Numbered from the stretch's first letter, positions 52,971-62,652 are shown. The stretch: DNA of 64,000 nucleotides from Xylanibacillus composti (GCF_018403685.1 NZ_BOVK01000001.1:1-64000); one strand, 5' to 3'. Numbers and translations are program-made. The notes: generated from the letters alone by a model not told the origin.

Positions 52971-53795
52971 TTAGAAATCGAAATTGTCCGGATCTGCCCC
53001 GAATCGCTTATTTTGGTTCAGTGCATCGATGCGCTGCATATCTTCCTCGGACAGCTCAAAATCAAATACTTGCGCGTTTTCTGCGATCCGATGCGGCTTG
53101 ACTGATTTCGGAATCGTAACGATTTCATTCTGCAGGTCCCAGCGAATGATGATCTGTGCCTTGCTCTTGCCGTATTTGGCGGCAAGCTCGTCGAGCAGAG
53201 GCACATCCAGATTTCCCTGCATCAGCGGACTCCACGCTTCCAATTGAATCTGATTTTCACGACAGAACTTTAACAGCGGCTTTTGCGTAAGCAGCGGATG
53301 GCATTCCACCTGGTTCACCGCCGGGACAATATCACTGTCATCCATAATGTCCTGCAGGTGATGAATTTGGAAATTGCTTACACCGATCGCGCGTACATAT
53401 CCATCCTTGTACAGCTTCATCAGCGCTTTCCATGTATCGAGATACTTGCCTTTAACCGGCCAGTGGATCAAATAGAGGTCCAGCACTTCTAGGCCAAGCC
53501 GCTTTCGGCTCGCTTCAAACGCTTGCAGCGTGCTTTCGTAGCCCTGCTCCGAATTCCATACCTTGCTTGTAACGAAGATTTCTTCTCTTGGGACACCGCT
53601 TTCCCGGATCGCTTGTCCTACCCCTTGCTCGTTGTTGTAAAGGGCGGCCGTGTCAATATGGCGATACCCCGTTTCCAAGGCTGCTTTAACGGATGAAATG
53701 ACTTCATCGCCATCCTCCACCTTGTAAACGCCCAGTCCGAGCCAAGGCATATTCACCCCGTTATTTAAGGTTGTTGTATCTTGAAGATGCTTCAT
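52971..53795 (-). CDS. Aldo/keto reductase, YvgN/YtbE (methylglyoxal reductase) type
   Basis: A 274-residue NADPH-dependent reductase of the AKR5 group: GVNMPWLGLGVYKVEDG, catalytic Asp/Tyr in RHIDTAALYNNEQGVG, Lys in FVTSKVWN, His in YLIHWPVKG, and IPKSVKPHRIAENAQVFDFEL at the coenzyme site. Bacillus relatives reduce glyoxal and methylglyoxal. AAGGAGG precedes the ATG. It is monocistronic and is the third aldo/keto reductase of the window, from a different subgroup than the tandem pair. Confidence 0.93.
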   Translation of the reverse strand: MKHLQDTTTLNNGVNMPWLGLGVYKVEDGDEVISSVKAALETGYRHIDTAALYNNEQGVGQAIRESGVPREEIFVTSKVWNSEQGYESTLQAFEASRKRLGLEVLDLYLIHWPVKGKYLDTWKALMKLYKDGYVRAIGVSNFQIHHLQDIMDDSDIVPAVNQVECHPLLTQKPLLKFCRENQIQLEAWSPLMQGNLDVPLLDELAAKYGKSKAQIIIRWDLQNEIVTIPKSVKPHRIAENAQVFDFELSEEDMQRIDALNQNKRFGADPDNFDF

Positions 53796-53839
53796 ATTTT
53801 CTCGTCCTCCTTAAATTCTCTGTCGCCTGCTTGCCTCTG

Positions 53840-54763
53840 TCAGAAAATACTTAAATCCCAACGTGCAGACAAGCTTTGCAGAAGCTGCACGCCTGCCACG
53901 CTATTGCCCTTCTCGCTTAATGCCGGACCGATGACGCCAATGCCCATCTGTCCAGGCACAACGGCCAGGATGCCTCCGGAAACTCCGCTTTTCGCGGGAA
54001 TGCCAACCTGTATGGCGAATTCCCCGGATGCATTGTACATGCCGCAGGTGATCATGAATACCTTCGCAATTTGAACGTATCTTCGCGGGATCAACTTCTG
54101 CCCGCTTTCCGGATCCACGCCGTTGTTCGCAAGAATCATAGCCATTCGGGCAATATGGCGGCAGGTCACTTCGATCGAACAATGCTTGAAATAAACCTCG
54201 AGATGATCCTCCACACTGCCTTCCAGCACTTGATTATGCTTGAGAAAGTACGCCAACGACCGGTTTCGGTCGGCCGTTGCCGCCTCAGACTCATATACAT
54301 TCGAGTTGACTGCAATGGTGTCATCTCCCGCCATCGTGCGGATAAAGGCAAGCAATCGCGCAAAACGCTCGTCAGGAGTTTTCCCGGCTATCATCGAGCT
54401 GATAGCAATGGCTCCGGCGTTAATCATCGGATTGAACGGCTTGCCGGGATTCACCAGCTCCAGCTTCACCATGGAATTGAAATTGTCGCCGGTCGGCTCC
54501 ATGCCAACCTTGTTGAAGATCCGTTCCTCCCCTTGGTCCATCAGCGCCAGAATCAGGGAGAAAACCTTGGATATGCTCTGCAGCGTAAAAGATGTGCCGC
54601 AGTCTCCAGCCGACACCGGCTCCCGATCGATTCGATGAACGGTAATGCCGAGACTGTTCGGTGCACGCTTAGCCAGCTCCGGTATGTAATCGGCCACCTT
54701 GCCCTTGGCGCTATATGCTCGCGACTGCTGCAGCAACTCCTCCAGTACAACGCGATCCTCCAC
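53840..54763 (-). CDS. glsA: Glutaminase A
   Basis: A 307-residue enzyme that hydrolyses glutamine to glutamate and ammonia. The serine-beta-lactamase-like fold has SxxK in QSISKVFSL, followed by NSMVKLE, NPMINAGAI, the Tyr region NVYESEAATADRNRSLA and PAKSGVSGGILAVVPG. Length is normal. The GTG at 54763 is preferred: GAGG lies 8 bases before it, while the GTG three codons earlier overlaps that site. No partner genes are adjacent. Confidence 0.95.
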   Translation of the reverse strand: MEDRVVLEELLQQSRAYSAKGKVADYIPELAKRAPNSLGITVHRIDREPVSAGDCGTSFTLQSISKVFSLILALMDQGEERIFNKVGMEPTGDNFNSMVKLELVNPGKPFNPMINAGAIAISSMIAGKTPDERFARLLAFIRTMAGDDTIAVNSNVYESEAATADRNRSLAYFLKHNQVLEGSVEDHLEVYFKHCSIEVTCRHIARMAMILANNGVDPESGQKLIPRRYVQIAKVFMITCGMYNASGEFAIQVGIPAKSGVSGGILAVVPGQMGIGVIGPALSEKGNSVAGVQLLQSLSARWDLSIF

Positions 54764-54840
54764 TGACGACACCTCGTTTCGCGACTTTTGGCATTATTTT
54801 AACATGTTGGCCTCCCGAATACCAAATCGCGAAGCAGACG

Positions 54841-56850
54841 CTACAGCCTGATCCAGATCGCTTCCCAAACTCCAAGTTCGGGCAGTGTAATGTGCCAGCG
54901 TTGTGCCTCCTCTTTCAAGGACAAGGATTCTCCGGTCATGACAGCGGTAGCCTGCACAGGCGTCGAATTTAGCCATGCCTTGTCTATGGACACGGACAGC
55001 TGACGCTGCACCAAATTGGCCGTCAACGGGCGGCGTCCAGCACCATTGACCAGATGAATTAGCACGCCGTCTGTTTTGCGAAAGACAGTTACCTGCACAC
55101 CAGGGGCATGATCGACTTCTACGGCGAGACTGCCTCCCGCCATATAGTCGATCAGATTGCGAACCAATTGATAGTGGTCGCCCAGCTTGTATTCCTGAAT
55201 CAGCTGACTGAACGAAAACGGCAGCAAAACGACTCTCCCCCGCGCACAGCGCGCGTGCATCACGAGCGGAATCTCTGTCCGCCGCACAGCCATTGATGCC
55301 CGTTCCGGCGGGGCCCCGACACTCTCCAGCGGTGAGAATGGCGGAACAAGCGTAATCGGCACTTCTGTATCCGGTAACGGTCGGCAGTATGTTACCTTCC
55401 CCCGATGCGGAATCAGCTCGGTCTGCTCCAGCTTGCGCTGCAACGGGTGGGCGGCTCCTTCAAATCGCATATAAGACGCTATGAGCGGTTCGCTGGTGTA
55501 CGTTTCCGGCTCAATGCCGAGAAAATCCGATACGTCTTCACGATCAGGCACCCCTTCTACAATCAGACTGCCGCCTTCGCTTGCGTACCGCTTGACAGCA
55601 TCGGTAAATGCATCGTTCCACGCAAGCGCTTCCGGGATTACAGCTGCTTGGTAATGCTTCAGTCTCCCTGCTTCCACCTGTTCCGGCAATAGTACATCGA
55701 ACGGCACCTGCTGCTCCAAAAACGCTTCCGCCCATCCTTCTGCCGAGGTAGCCGCGTTCCAAATTAACGCAACCTGATTGTCCGGCTCTGTTCCGGTCAT
55801 ATAGGGCTCGACCTTCTGCACCATGGCATTGTGTTCCTTGACAACTTCCAGGATGCGCTTGTCTGTAATGGTGTCCGGCACTCCAGTCAATGAATGCCAG
55901 ATCTGTCCGCCATTCGCAGTAATTTGACACAGCCAGAAGCGATACTCCGCCGGCGGCAAGCCGGTATGGCGCCAGTCCATGCCCGGGCAGCTGTGAACAA
56001 TCCCGAAAGGATTCGGATAATCGGGCAGCGTTCTGCCGAGCTTGATGCTGAGGGCGGGTTTCCAAAATTCCGGGATATGGCGATGTCCGAGCGACAATAC
56101 ATCCTGCGGTTCTGTACATAGCATCTCCGCTGTTGCCGCACGATCGTCCAGATTGTCCTTGTACAGGTTATAGTATAGAATAAGCGGAATCTGCGACGCT
56201 TCCCGTTGAATGGCCTGATGCAAGTAGTCAATATTGTCCTTCAGACAGCGGGTAGCCCAGTCCTTCTGAAATTCGCTGGCATTTTCCGGCAGCTTTTCGC
56301 CATAATAATTGAGGTATTTGCGCTTGCACCTGTCGCAGAAGCAAGGTAGAAAGTTCGGGTTGTTGAAAAAAATCCCATCAATCGGATAGCGCGCCAGCAC
56401 CTCCTTAATGACAGGAACGGCAACCCCGTCACGCCGATAGTCACCGTTCGTGCAGGTTGACATCAGCAGGGACCAGGCTCCCGGTCGCTTGGCGCCGAGC
56501 ACCTGCGGCTCCCCAGCTGCATCCCTGACGAACCATTGCGGCCTCTGTTGATAAACTGCGTCCTCCGCCTTGCTGAAGTCAAAACGGGCGATAAAGCGGA
56601 TGCCGCGCTTATGGCAAGCATCAATCACATCCCGAAGCAAGTCTCGGTCCGCAGGCAAGTATTCGTTCTGCTTATGAAACGGAACTTCTGTCGGATACCA
56701 TGCGTAAATCCCTCCGACATTGAATACAACGGTATTCGCTCCCATCTCCTCAAGCTGGGCAGCCAGTCTGCTCGGATCAATCAAGGCTGTGTCCCTAACC
56801 TGCAAATTCGGCTGAATGATGCGCAGCGGTTTCTTCCACCAAACGTCCAT
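54841..56850 (-). CDS. GHL6/beta-galactosidase-trimerisation-type glycoside hydrolase-like protein
   Basis: A 669-residue cytoplasmic-looking protein (no signal peptide). Residues about 1-370 resemble the hypothetical glycosyl hydrolase 6 TIM barrel (RIIQPNLQVRDTALIDPSRLAAQLEEMGANTVVFNVGGIYAWYPTEVPFHKQ, DGIFFNNPNFLPCFCDRCKRKYLNYYG). Residues about 370-560 resemble the beta-galactosidase trimerisation fold (RYASEGGSLIVEGVPD). A beta-sandwich probably ends the protein. CFCDRC could bind a metal. AGGAGAGAGGGC precedes ATG 56850. Substrate unknown; the family sits with GH29/GH42-like enzymes. Confidence 0.75.
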   Translation of the reverse strand: MDVWWKKPLRIIQPNLQVRDTALIDPSRLAAQLEEMGANTVVFNVGGIYAWYPTEVPFHKQNEYLPADRDLLRDVIDACHKRGIRFIARFDFSKAEDAVYQQRPQWFVRDAAGEPQVLGAKRPGAWSLLMSTCTNGDYRRDGVAVPVIKEVLARYPIDGIFFNNPNFLPCFCDRCKRKYLNYYGEKLPENASEFQKDWATRCLKDNIDYLHQAIQREASQIPLILYYNLYKDNLDDRAATAEMLCTEPQDVLSLGHRHIPEFWKPALSIKLGRTLPDYPNPFGIVHSCPGMDWRHTGLPPAEYRFWLCQITANGGQIWHSLTGVPDTITDKRILEVVKEHNAMVQKVEPYMTGTEPDNQVALIWNAATSAEGWAEAFLEQQVPFDVLLPEQVEAGRLKHYQAAVIPEALAWNDAFTDAVKRYASEGGSLIVEGVPDREDVSDFLGIEPETYTSEPLIASYMRFEGAAHPLQRKLEQTELIPHRGKVTYCRPLPDTEVPITLVPPFSPLESVGAPPERASMAVRRTEIPLVMHARCARGRVVLLPFSFSQLIQEYKLGDHYQLVRNLIDYMAGGSLAVEVDHAPGVQVTVFRKTDGVLIHLVNGAGRRPLTANLVQRQLSVSIDKAWLNSTPVQATAVMTGESLSLKEEAQRWHITLPELGVWEAIWIRL

Positions 56851-56918
56851 GCCCTCTCTCCTCTCTTGCTGATTGGGAAAAGCCGGGACCACATCGATCC
56901 CGGCTCTGCGCAGCGCTA

Positions 56919-57182
56919 TCAGGCAATGACAATTTCCCACTCATGTATTTCGTAGCTTCTTGCCCCTTCAATTATATAAGGGTCCTGCTTCACCATCTCT
57001 TCCACTTGCTGTTCGTTCTCGGCTTTATAAATGACCAAGCCGCCGGCACCGTCAACAAAGCGGCCGTTGGCGAAAATCGCCCCTTCCGCACGCCGCTTGT
57101 CCAAATACGCGAGATGCTCGGGTCTGAATTTCTGGCTTAATTCCGCATCCTGCATTTTTAGAAATACTGCATAATACTTCAA
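56919..57182 (-). CDS. YciI-like family protein
   Basis: An 87-residue ferredoxin-like-fold protein. LKYYAVFLKM at the start, the His in RPEHLAYLDKRRAEGAIFANGRFVDG, and the end VKQDPYIIEGARSYEIHEWEIV match the YciI family (His/Asp putative active site). The TTG at 57182 is used because a G-rich ribosome site (CCGGGGGGG) is 8 bases away and homologues start here. It lies 68 bases upstream of the glycosidase-like gene and could be co-transcribed. Function unknown, possibly dehydrochlorination or a helper in catabolism. Confidence 0.85.
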   Translation of the reverse strand: MKYYAVFLKMQDAELSQKFRPEHLAYLDKRRAEGAIFANGRFVDGAGGLVIYKAENEQQVEEMVKQDPYIIEGARSYEIHEWEIVIA

Positions 57183-57411
57183 TTTGCAAACCCCCCCGGA
57201 GAAATTGACAATTCCATGCCTGTATGTATGGCCATATACGTTCAGTTTATCGTTTTGCCCGCAGAATTTCCATGGATAAACCTCAGCCGCATGTATCATT
57301 CTACAATGAATTTTGCCAGTCGCATGTCTGTTTCCTCCAAGCCCGCAATCTAACCAACGCTTGACCGGACACGAATCAAACATCCGGTGAATAGCCGGCC
57401 GCCGACTATGC

Positions 57412-57417
57412 TATAAT
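57412..57417 (+). promoter_or_regulatory. Extended -10 promoter element of the aminopeptidase gene
   Basis: TATAAT with TGC directly before it, 30 bases upstream of the ATG at 57447. No good -35 box is seen. Confidence 0.5.
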
Positions 57418-57446
57418 GCCTACATAGACTATTATGGAGGGATCAT

Positions 57447-58682
57447 ATGGAAGCATTTCAGCACAACTTGGAAAAATACGCTGCTCTGGCCGTTGAAGTA
57501 GGCGTCAACGTTCAGCCCGGGCAGATGCTCGTCGTTTCTGCCCCGATTCAAGCTGCTGCCTATGTGCGAAGCATTGTGAAACATGCCTACGAGGTTGGGG
57601 CTCGCTATGTGCACGTCGACTGGACAGATGATGCCATTACCAGAACTCGCTTCGAATTGGCGCCTGAGGATTCCTTCGCTGAATATCCGATCATGTGGCG
57701 TGCCAAAGGATGGGAGGAAATGGCGGAAAACAACGCGGCTTTTCTCAGTGTCATTTCTGCGAATCCTGATCTGTTGCAAGGCATCGATCCGCGGAGGGTA
57801 AAAGCTGACAATATCGCAAGAAGCAACGCGCTGCAGCACTACCGTGCCTATGCCATGTCCGACAAGATCAGCTGGTCCATTGTGGCGATTCCATCCCAAG
57901 TATGGGCGGATAAAGTATTTCCGTCGCTTGATGCCGACGCGCGAGTAGATGCCCTATGGGAGGCAATCTTCAAAGCCACCCGAATTGATCGGAACGATCC
58001 GGTGCAAGCTTGGAAAGAACATACGGCTACGCTTGACACGAAAGCGGACCATCTGAATAAACGCAAATACAAAGCGCTCCATTACCAAGCTCCGGGAACG
58101 GATCTCACCATCGAGCTTCCTCCGTTGCATCATTGGGTCAGTGCGGGCAGTGTAAACAGCAAGGGCACTACATTTGTAGCGAACATGCCGACAGAAGAAG
58201 TGTTCACCGCACCGCTAAAAACAGGCGTAAACGGGACGGTCAAGAGCACAAAGCCGCTTAGTTATGCTGGCAATCTGATCGAACATTTCTCCTTGACCTT
58301 CAAGGAAGGGCAAATTGTCGATTATAAAGCAGAATCGGGCTATGAAACGTTGAAAAACCTGATCGAGACCGATGACGGTTCCCGGTATTTGGGAGAAGTG
58401 GCACTCGTCCCTCATCAATCGCCGATCTCACAAACCGATCTTATTTTCTACAACACGCTGTTTGACGAGAACGCCTCCAACCATTTGGCCATTGGCAAAG
58501 CCTATGCTTTCTGCCTGGAGGGCGGCAAAGCAATGAGCAAGGAAGAACAGATAGAGCAAGGCTTGAATGACAGCCTCACGCACGTTGACTTTATGATCGG
58601 CTCTGCCGAGATGGATATTGACGGCATTCTTGCGGACGGCACTCGCGAACCTGTCTTCCGCAAGGGAAACTGGGCTTTCTAA
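57447..58682 (+). CDS. M29-family aminopeptidase (AmpS/PepS type)
   Basis: A 411-residue cobalt- or zinc-dependent leucyl-type aminopeptidase. The N-terminal domain has QPGQMLVVSAPIQAAAYVRSIVKHAYEVGARYVHVDW. The C-terminal metal site is indicated by ANMPTEEVFTAP (Glu), LGEVALVPHQSPIS (Glu/His), and NASNHLAIGKAYAFC (His), with Asp in THVDFMIGS. TTATGGAGGGATCAT carries the ribosome site. It is a lone plus-strand gene facing the minus-strand ligase operon. Confidence 0.95.
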   Translation: MEAFQHNLEKYAALAVEVGVNVQPGQMLVVSAPIQAAAYVRSIVKHAYEVGARYVHVDWTDDAITRTRFELAPEDSFAEYPIMWRAKGWEEMAENNAAFLSVISANPDLLQGIDPRRVKADNIARSNALQHYRAYAMSDKISWSIVAIPSQVWADKVFPSLDADARVDALWEAIFKATRIDRNDPVQAWKEHTATLDTKADHLNKRKYKALHYQAPGTDLTIELPPLHHWVSAGSVNSKGTTFVANMPTEEVFTAPLKTGVNGTVKSTKPLSYAGNLIEHFSLTFKEGQIVDYKAESGYETLKNLIETDDGSRYLGEVALVPHQSPISQTDLIFYNTLFDENASNHLAIGKAYAFCLEGGKAMSKEEQIEQGLNDSLTHVDFMIGSAEMDIDGILADGTREPVFRKGNWAF

Positions 58683-58858
58683 CGCAACTGTTGTCAGACA
58701 ACCAGGGATTGCGTCGAGTTTCCGCAGGTTGCCGCCACTGAATCTTGCGAATTCGAGTCGATTTCTGCGCTTGCCTGGGAAATATCAGCAGGAAATACTT
58801 CTGCCTTCTGCAGGTGCAACAAGACTTAACTCCGAATCATCCTGCCAGCGCAAATAAA

Positions 58859-58886
58859 GAGCAGGCCTACGCGCATAGGCCTGCTC
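58859..58886. terminator. Terminator between the aminopeptidase and the ligase operon
   Basis: GAGCAGGCCTA / TAGGCCTGCTC 11-base stem with a 6-base loop. Both tails are moderately U-rich (ACTTTATA on plus, TTTATTTG on minus). It is 10 bases after the stop of the minus-strand gene, which it probably serves best. Confidence 0.8.
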
Positions 58887-58896
58887 ACTTTATAAA

Positions 58897-59922
58897 CTAA
58901 AAGTTTCTATGCAGTTCATCAAGAAGCCTGCCCAGCACTTCCTGTTCGATCGTTCGGATCGTACAGACATCCGAAATGATATCCTTAATAAGTGACCCCC
59001 TCTGCAAGCGATTATGCTTCAGTATGGAGCTTCGCAGAATGGCCGATCGCTTCGCAGCCTCTTCATAGTCAGTCTGAATTTGGCGAAGCATGACCGGGTC
59101 CAGTACTGCATGATCTGCCATATAGGCGATTCGATCCACCATTAACTGCTTGTGCTCCATGATAATTTGTGCCGGAATAAACGAAACGTATTCTTTCGTC
59201 TCTTCAGTCAAGCGAAGATCTTCGATATATTGGTCATATACCGACATGCCGTACAAATCTGGCCTTGGATTGGCTCGCATTCGAAATCGAGTGGACGTAT
59301 TGCGGGAATGCAAGTATTCGTCCAGCAGTTCCTTGACCAGTACAGGATCGAATTCGTACTCGTCCTCCGGCAGCTCCTTGAGCAGAAAGATATCGTCTTG
59401 AAAAAACTCGGAAACTTCCGTGGATTCATAACTGGCAAGAAAATCATCGAAGCTCACAACGGTTGACCCGATCTGACTGTCTTTGCGTACCCCGACCACA
59501 TCAAACGTGCGCCTCTCCGCGTTGTAGCCATGTATGAGGAAATCGCGTAATACATGCCCGCGTTCATGCCAGAACAGCGGAACATAAAATTCATCCGCAT
59601 ACGTGTAAAAATACAATCCGTCATCAATGCATCTCTGAATAAACGATATGATATCCGCATTGGTGCGGGCCAGCGTGCTGCGCTTAAAGCGTTCCACATA
59701 GAAGCAAGGAAAACGCTGCATCCACACAAAGTATCCAAAAAAATTTACATGATAGCTGCCTCTCGTCTCGTTCGGACAATACAGCTGAATATAATTGCTC
59801 TTGAACCATGCTTCATAAGCTGCAGTCCGTGAGATGATCGAGTGCGGCAGTGCATGATGCAGCCTTCCGTGGATCCTCGTCGGATACACGGGAAGCTGCT
59901 TAACGGTTGTGGCCTGAACCAT
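58897..59922 (-). CDS. Unrecognised 341-residue protein in the ATP-grasp/decarboxylase operon
   Basis: I cannot assign it with confidence. The N-terminal two thirds contains FYVERFKRSTLARTNADIISFIQRCIDDGLYFYTYADEFYVPLFWHERGHVLRDFLIHGYNAERRTFDVVGVR. The pattern (DxFYVP, then a conserved His/Asp-like loop, then a GYN..RRTFDVVG strand) resembles proteins near NRPS/aminoglycoside-type clusters that are sometimes described as papain- or BtrH-like. There is no convincing Cys before the His, so catalysis is unclear. The last third is helical (PAQIIMEHKQLMVDRIAYMADHAV, LRSSILKHNRLQ). ATG 59922 has GGGGA 7 bases upstream. It is the last gene of the operon. Confidence 0.7.
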   Translation of the reverse strand: MVQATTVKQLPVYPTRIHGRLHHALPHSIISRTAAYEAWFKSNYIQLYCPNETRGSYHVNFFGYFVWMQRFPCFYVERFKRSTLARTNADIISFIQRCIDDGLYFYTYADEFYVPLFWHERGHVLRDFLIHGYNAERRTFDVVGVRKDSQIGSTVVSFDDFLASYESTEVSEFFQDDIFLLKELPEDEYEFDPVLVKELLDEYLHSRNTSTRFRMRANPRPDLYGMSVYDQYIEDLRLTEETKEYVSFIPAQIIMEHKQLMVDRIAYMADHAVLDPVMLRQIQTDYEEAAKRSAILRSSILKHNRLQRGSLIKDIISDVCTIRTIEQEVLGRLLDELHRNF

Positions 59923-59990
59923 TCCATAGTCCCCTTTCAAAGTCCGTCATGACTCGTTCTTCTGCCATGGATCGCTTTGCAGGAACTTTA

Positions 59991-61367
59991 TTACACCGCA
60001 AGTGTTTTATCCGTAAGCCGTTCCACAAATTGCTCCAGCTGCTGCTGCAAGCGTTCCGCTTCGTCCCATGTTGGTGCCGCAATCAAGGCGAACAACCTAC
60101 CCGCACAGCGTCCGGTTGACTCCTCTCTTGCATGCGGCAGTGTACCGGACGTATACACGATAATGCCTTTCTTGCTTCCTTCATCATAAAGCAGATTTTC
60201 CTTCCGCAACGCTTCACACAAGCTCAAAAAACCGAAAGGCTCCTCCGTCTGCAAGCGGAAGTAGCGCGTCAGCATCTTCGCAATGCCCATTCGTGCTGCT
60301 ATGAACGATATATAAGTGGACAACGTAAATCGACCGTTAATCTCGATAATTGGAACCAGCACATCTTCATCCGTAATGATAGAGTCGATCCCGGCTACGC
60401 CGCAATAGCCCTGCTCATACAGCTTGTTGCCAATTTGCCGTCCATATTCGTGAATGGAGGCAGTCACCGAATCCTCAAAGTCAGGCGGCATCTGCGAGCC
60501 AATATAGACGGTGTCCCGCAGCACCTGTTTTTTGATGGAGAATACCTCGGTTTCCCCGTTGGGTGAAATATACACCTGATAATTGATATCCGCCTTTTTC
60601 TTATACCAGCCTTCAACAAGCCACTGTGTATCCGGTCGGGATCGCGCTATGCGTCCCAACCTCGCCAGCAGCGGTTTAAGGCGCGCCGCATCATCAACAA
60701 TATACAAGCCCTTACCGGATGCACCAAACGGGTCTTTGATGATCACTTTCTCGAAGTACGGCGGGTTCTGTTCCAGCTCATCGAAGGCCAGCTGAATTTC
60801 ATCCGTGCTCCGGCAAACTTTGCCTTTGCAAACAGGAAGATTCAGCTCCTCTGCTAGCAAGCGATTAGCGATCTTGTCATTAATGCCCGCGCATATCTTC
60901 GCCCTTGCATGCGGAATAATCAGCCCGCAGCGGTCAGCGATTTCCTCTTCGATGCGCGTGACGGCGTATGGAACAAAGTACGTGTCCGCAGCGGACGCAG
61001 CGTATGCCGCAAGTCTGTCCAGCAACAGGTTGTCCTGCAGTACAAGTTCGGCAATTGGCGTATAAGGGTCTTCTGCTGCACCTGCCGGCACCTCAATATG
61101 CGGAATGTCCATCCCCCACTGCTGCAGCTGCGTTAGAAAGTCTTCATCCGGGTAGGCTCTCATAATGAGGACATCCTGCTTGCGGCAAAGCAATAGATTC
61201 ATATCCTCTACACGGTTGACAATTCGATCTTCGTTGCGATCAATAATGCCAGCTTGTACCGGATTCCAGTATTTTTCCGCGCCGATATTGAATAACCAAA
61301 CGATTCTTCCCTGATCGCGGTTCTCCGCGATCCAACGAATTAGGTGAAATGACTGCGCCTTTTCCAT
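59991..61367 (-). CDS. ATP-grasp ligase, PGM1/BtrJ-like
   Basis: A 458-residue ATP-grasp enzyme expected to form an amide or thioester bond at the expense of ATP. A pre-ATP-grasp domain (about 15-160: VWLFNIGAEKYWNPVQAGIIDRNEDRIVNRVEDMNLLLCRKQDVLIM) is followed by the ATP-grasp fold: EKVIIKDPFGASGKGLYIV, TQWLVEGWYKK, and metal-binding VPIIEINGRFTLSTYISF (Glu-x-Asn). A C-terminal extension (about 400-455) is typical of the PGM1 peptide-ligase group. BtrJ, which charges an acyl carrier with glutamate, is a known relative. Its ATG overlaps the decarboxylase stop (TAATG), so the two are coupled. Confidence 0.85.
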   Translation of the reverse strand: MEKAQSFHLIRWIAENRDQGRIVWLFNIGAEKYWNPVQAGIIDRNEDRIVNRVEDMNLLLCRKQDVLIMRAYPDEDFLTQLQQWGMDIPHIEVPAGAAEDPYTPIAELVLQDNLLLDRLAAYAASAADTYFVPYAVTRIEEEIADRCGLIIPHARAKICAGINDKIANRLLAEELNLPVCKGKVCRSTDEIQLAFDELEQNPPYFEKVIIKDPFGASGKGLYIVDDAARLKPLLARLGRIARSRPDTQWLVEGWYKKKADINYQVYISPNGETEVFSIKKQVLRDTVYIGSQMPPDFEDSVTASIHEYGRQIGNKLYEQGYCGVAGIDSIITDEDVLVPIIEINGRFTLSTYISFIAARMGIAKMLTRYFRLQTEEPFGFLSLCEALRKENLLYDEGSKKGIIVYTSGTLPHAREESTGRCAGRLFALIAAPTWDEAERLQQQLEQFVERLTDKTLAV

Positions 61368-62632
61368 TATGCATGTGAAAGATTCTCAGACTTGAACAGA
61401 GACTGCTGTCCAAGCAGAAAATCTTCCACCTTCCCCCTTTCTCTAAGCACATAGGTTTGGTCTTGATAGACTATAATTTCTGCAGGCAGCGCATGGCTCA
61501 GAAACATGACCGGACTGTGGCTAAGTCCGTAGGCGCCGGATTTCTCGATGACAAGCAAATCCCCCTCTTCAGCTGCTGGAAGCTCGATACGCTGCCCCAA
61601 CATATCTGTCGGTGTGCACAGCGGACCTGCAACTCCTACTTCTTCAAGCTGTGCACCCGATTTGCCGGCTATACGCATTGGGAAATTGTTACGGACATAA
61701 CGACCCAAGAATGCGGAAGAGGCGTGCTGATGGGAGCCGCCATCACAGACGAGATACTTGACTCCCTTGCACTCTTTCACATACAGTACACGAGTGACAA
61801 ATTCGCCTGCTTCCGCCATTAAATACCGGCCGCTTTCTACGCCGATGCGCGTAGTGGCCAGTTCGCGCTCGTAGGCGGACCACACTTCCTGCATCCCTTC
61901 CTTCAACCGCTGCATGTCCAGCGCTTCTTCCCCTTTGAAGTAAGGGATGCCGAATCCGCCTCCGAGATCAAGAAATTCCAATGGAAAGCCATGCGCAGCC
62001 GACAGGGATACGGCGAGCTTGATGATTTCTCGCATGTTCTCAGTCAAATGAGCCGCATCGAGCATCTGCGTGCCTGTGAATACGTGAATCCCAATCAACC
62101 TGACGCCTGACAGCGCCATAATTTGGCGAACGGCCTCATCCAGCTCGTCCTGGTCAATGCCAAACTGCGTGGGTACACCGGACATGCGAATGCCGGCCAT
62201 GGACAGATTGAAATTGGGATTGACGCGAATGGCGATATTCACGATTTTTTGACGGGATAAGGCAAGCTGATGAATTCGCCTGGCCTCTTCCACCGACTCT
62301 ACATTCAGGCAATAGATGCCGATGTCTATCGAAGCCTCTAATTCGTTCGTCGTTTTCCCTGGACTCGTAAAAATGATTTGCCATGGATCAAATCCGGCTT
62401 CTTTTGCCACATGCAGTTCGCCCAGTGAGGCTACCTCGATGTGGCTGCCCCATTTCCGAAACATCTCACATACGCCAAGTGCAGGGTTGGATTTTGCTGA
62501 ATAAAAAATTTCGAACCGTTCAGGCAGACTTTCCTTAAGCCGGCGGTACTGTCTCTCCATGATATCTCCGTCATAAACATACAAGGGCGTTCCGTACTCA
62601 GCGGATAGCAAACGCAGCTTTTCGTCCTCCAT
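61367..62632 (-). CDS. Type III PLP-dependent decarboxylase, BtrK-like
   Basis: A 421-residue alanine-racemase-fold decarboxylase related to diaminopimelate decarboxylase and to BtrK, which decarboxylates carrier-bound glutamate. The PLP Lys is in FYSAKSNPALGVC. HVFTGTQ, DLGGGFGIPYFKG (phosphate loop) and ESGRYLMAEAG follow. The second-subunit Cys is in VAGPLCTPTDML, and GAYGLSHSPVMFLSH ends the active site. The GPLCTPTD form separates it from true DapDC (usually GxxCESGD). AAAGGAGG is 6 bases before the ATG. Placed between an alpha/beta hydrolase and an ATP-grasp ligase, it probably decarboxylates an amino acid or its carrier-linked form. Confidence 0.87.
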   Translation of the reverse strand: MEDEKLRLLSAEYGTPLYVYDGDIMERQYRRLKESLPERFEIFYSAKSNPALGVCEMFRKWGSHIEVASLGELHVAKEAGFDPWQIIFTSPGKTTNELEASIDIGIYCLNVESVEEARRIHQLALSRQKIVNIAIRVNPNFNLSMAGIRMSGVPTQFGIDQDELDEAVRQIMALSGVRLIGIHVFTGTQMLDAAHLTENMREIIKLAVSLSAAHGFPLEFLDLGGGFGIPYFKGEEALDMQRLKEGMQEVWSAYERELATTRIGVESGRYLMAEAGEFVTRVLYVKECKGVKYLVCDGGSHQHASSAFLGRYVRNNFPMRIAGKSGAQLEEVGVAGPLCTPTDMLGQRIELPAAEEGDLLVIEKSGAYGLSHSPVMFLSHALPAEIIVYQDQTYVLRERGKVEDFLLGQQSLFKSENLSHA

Positions 62633-62652
62633 GATCTTCCTCCTTTAACTAA

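Noticed and set aside
58683-58857. Plus-strand ORF after the aminopeptidase
   Set aside because: No ribosome site, no resemblance to a protein, and it runs into the terminator hairpin.
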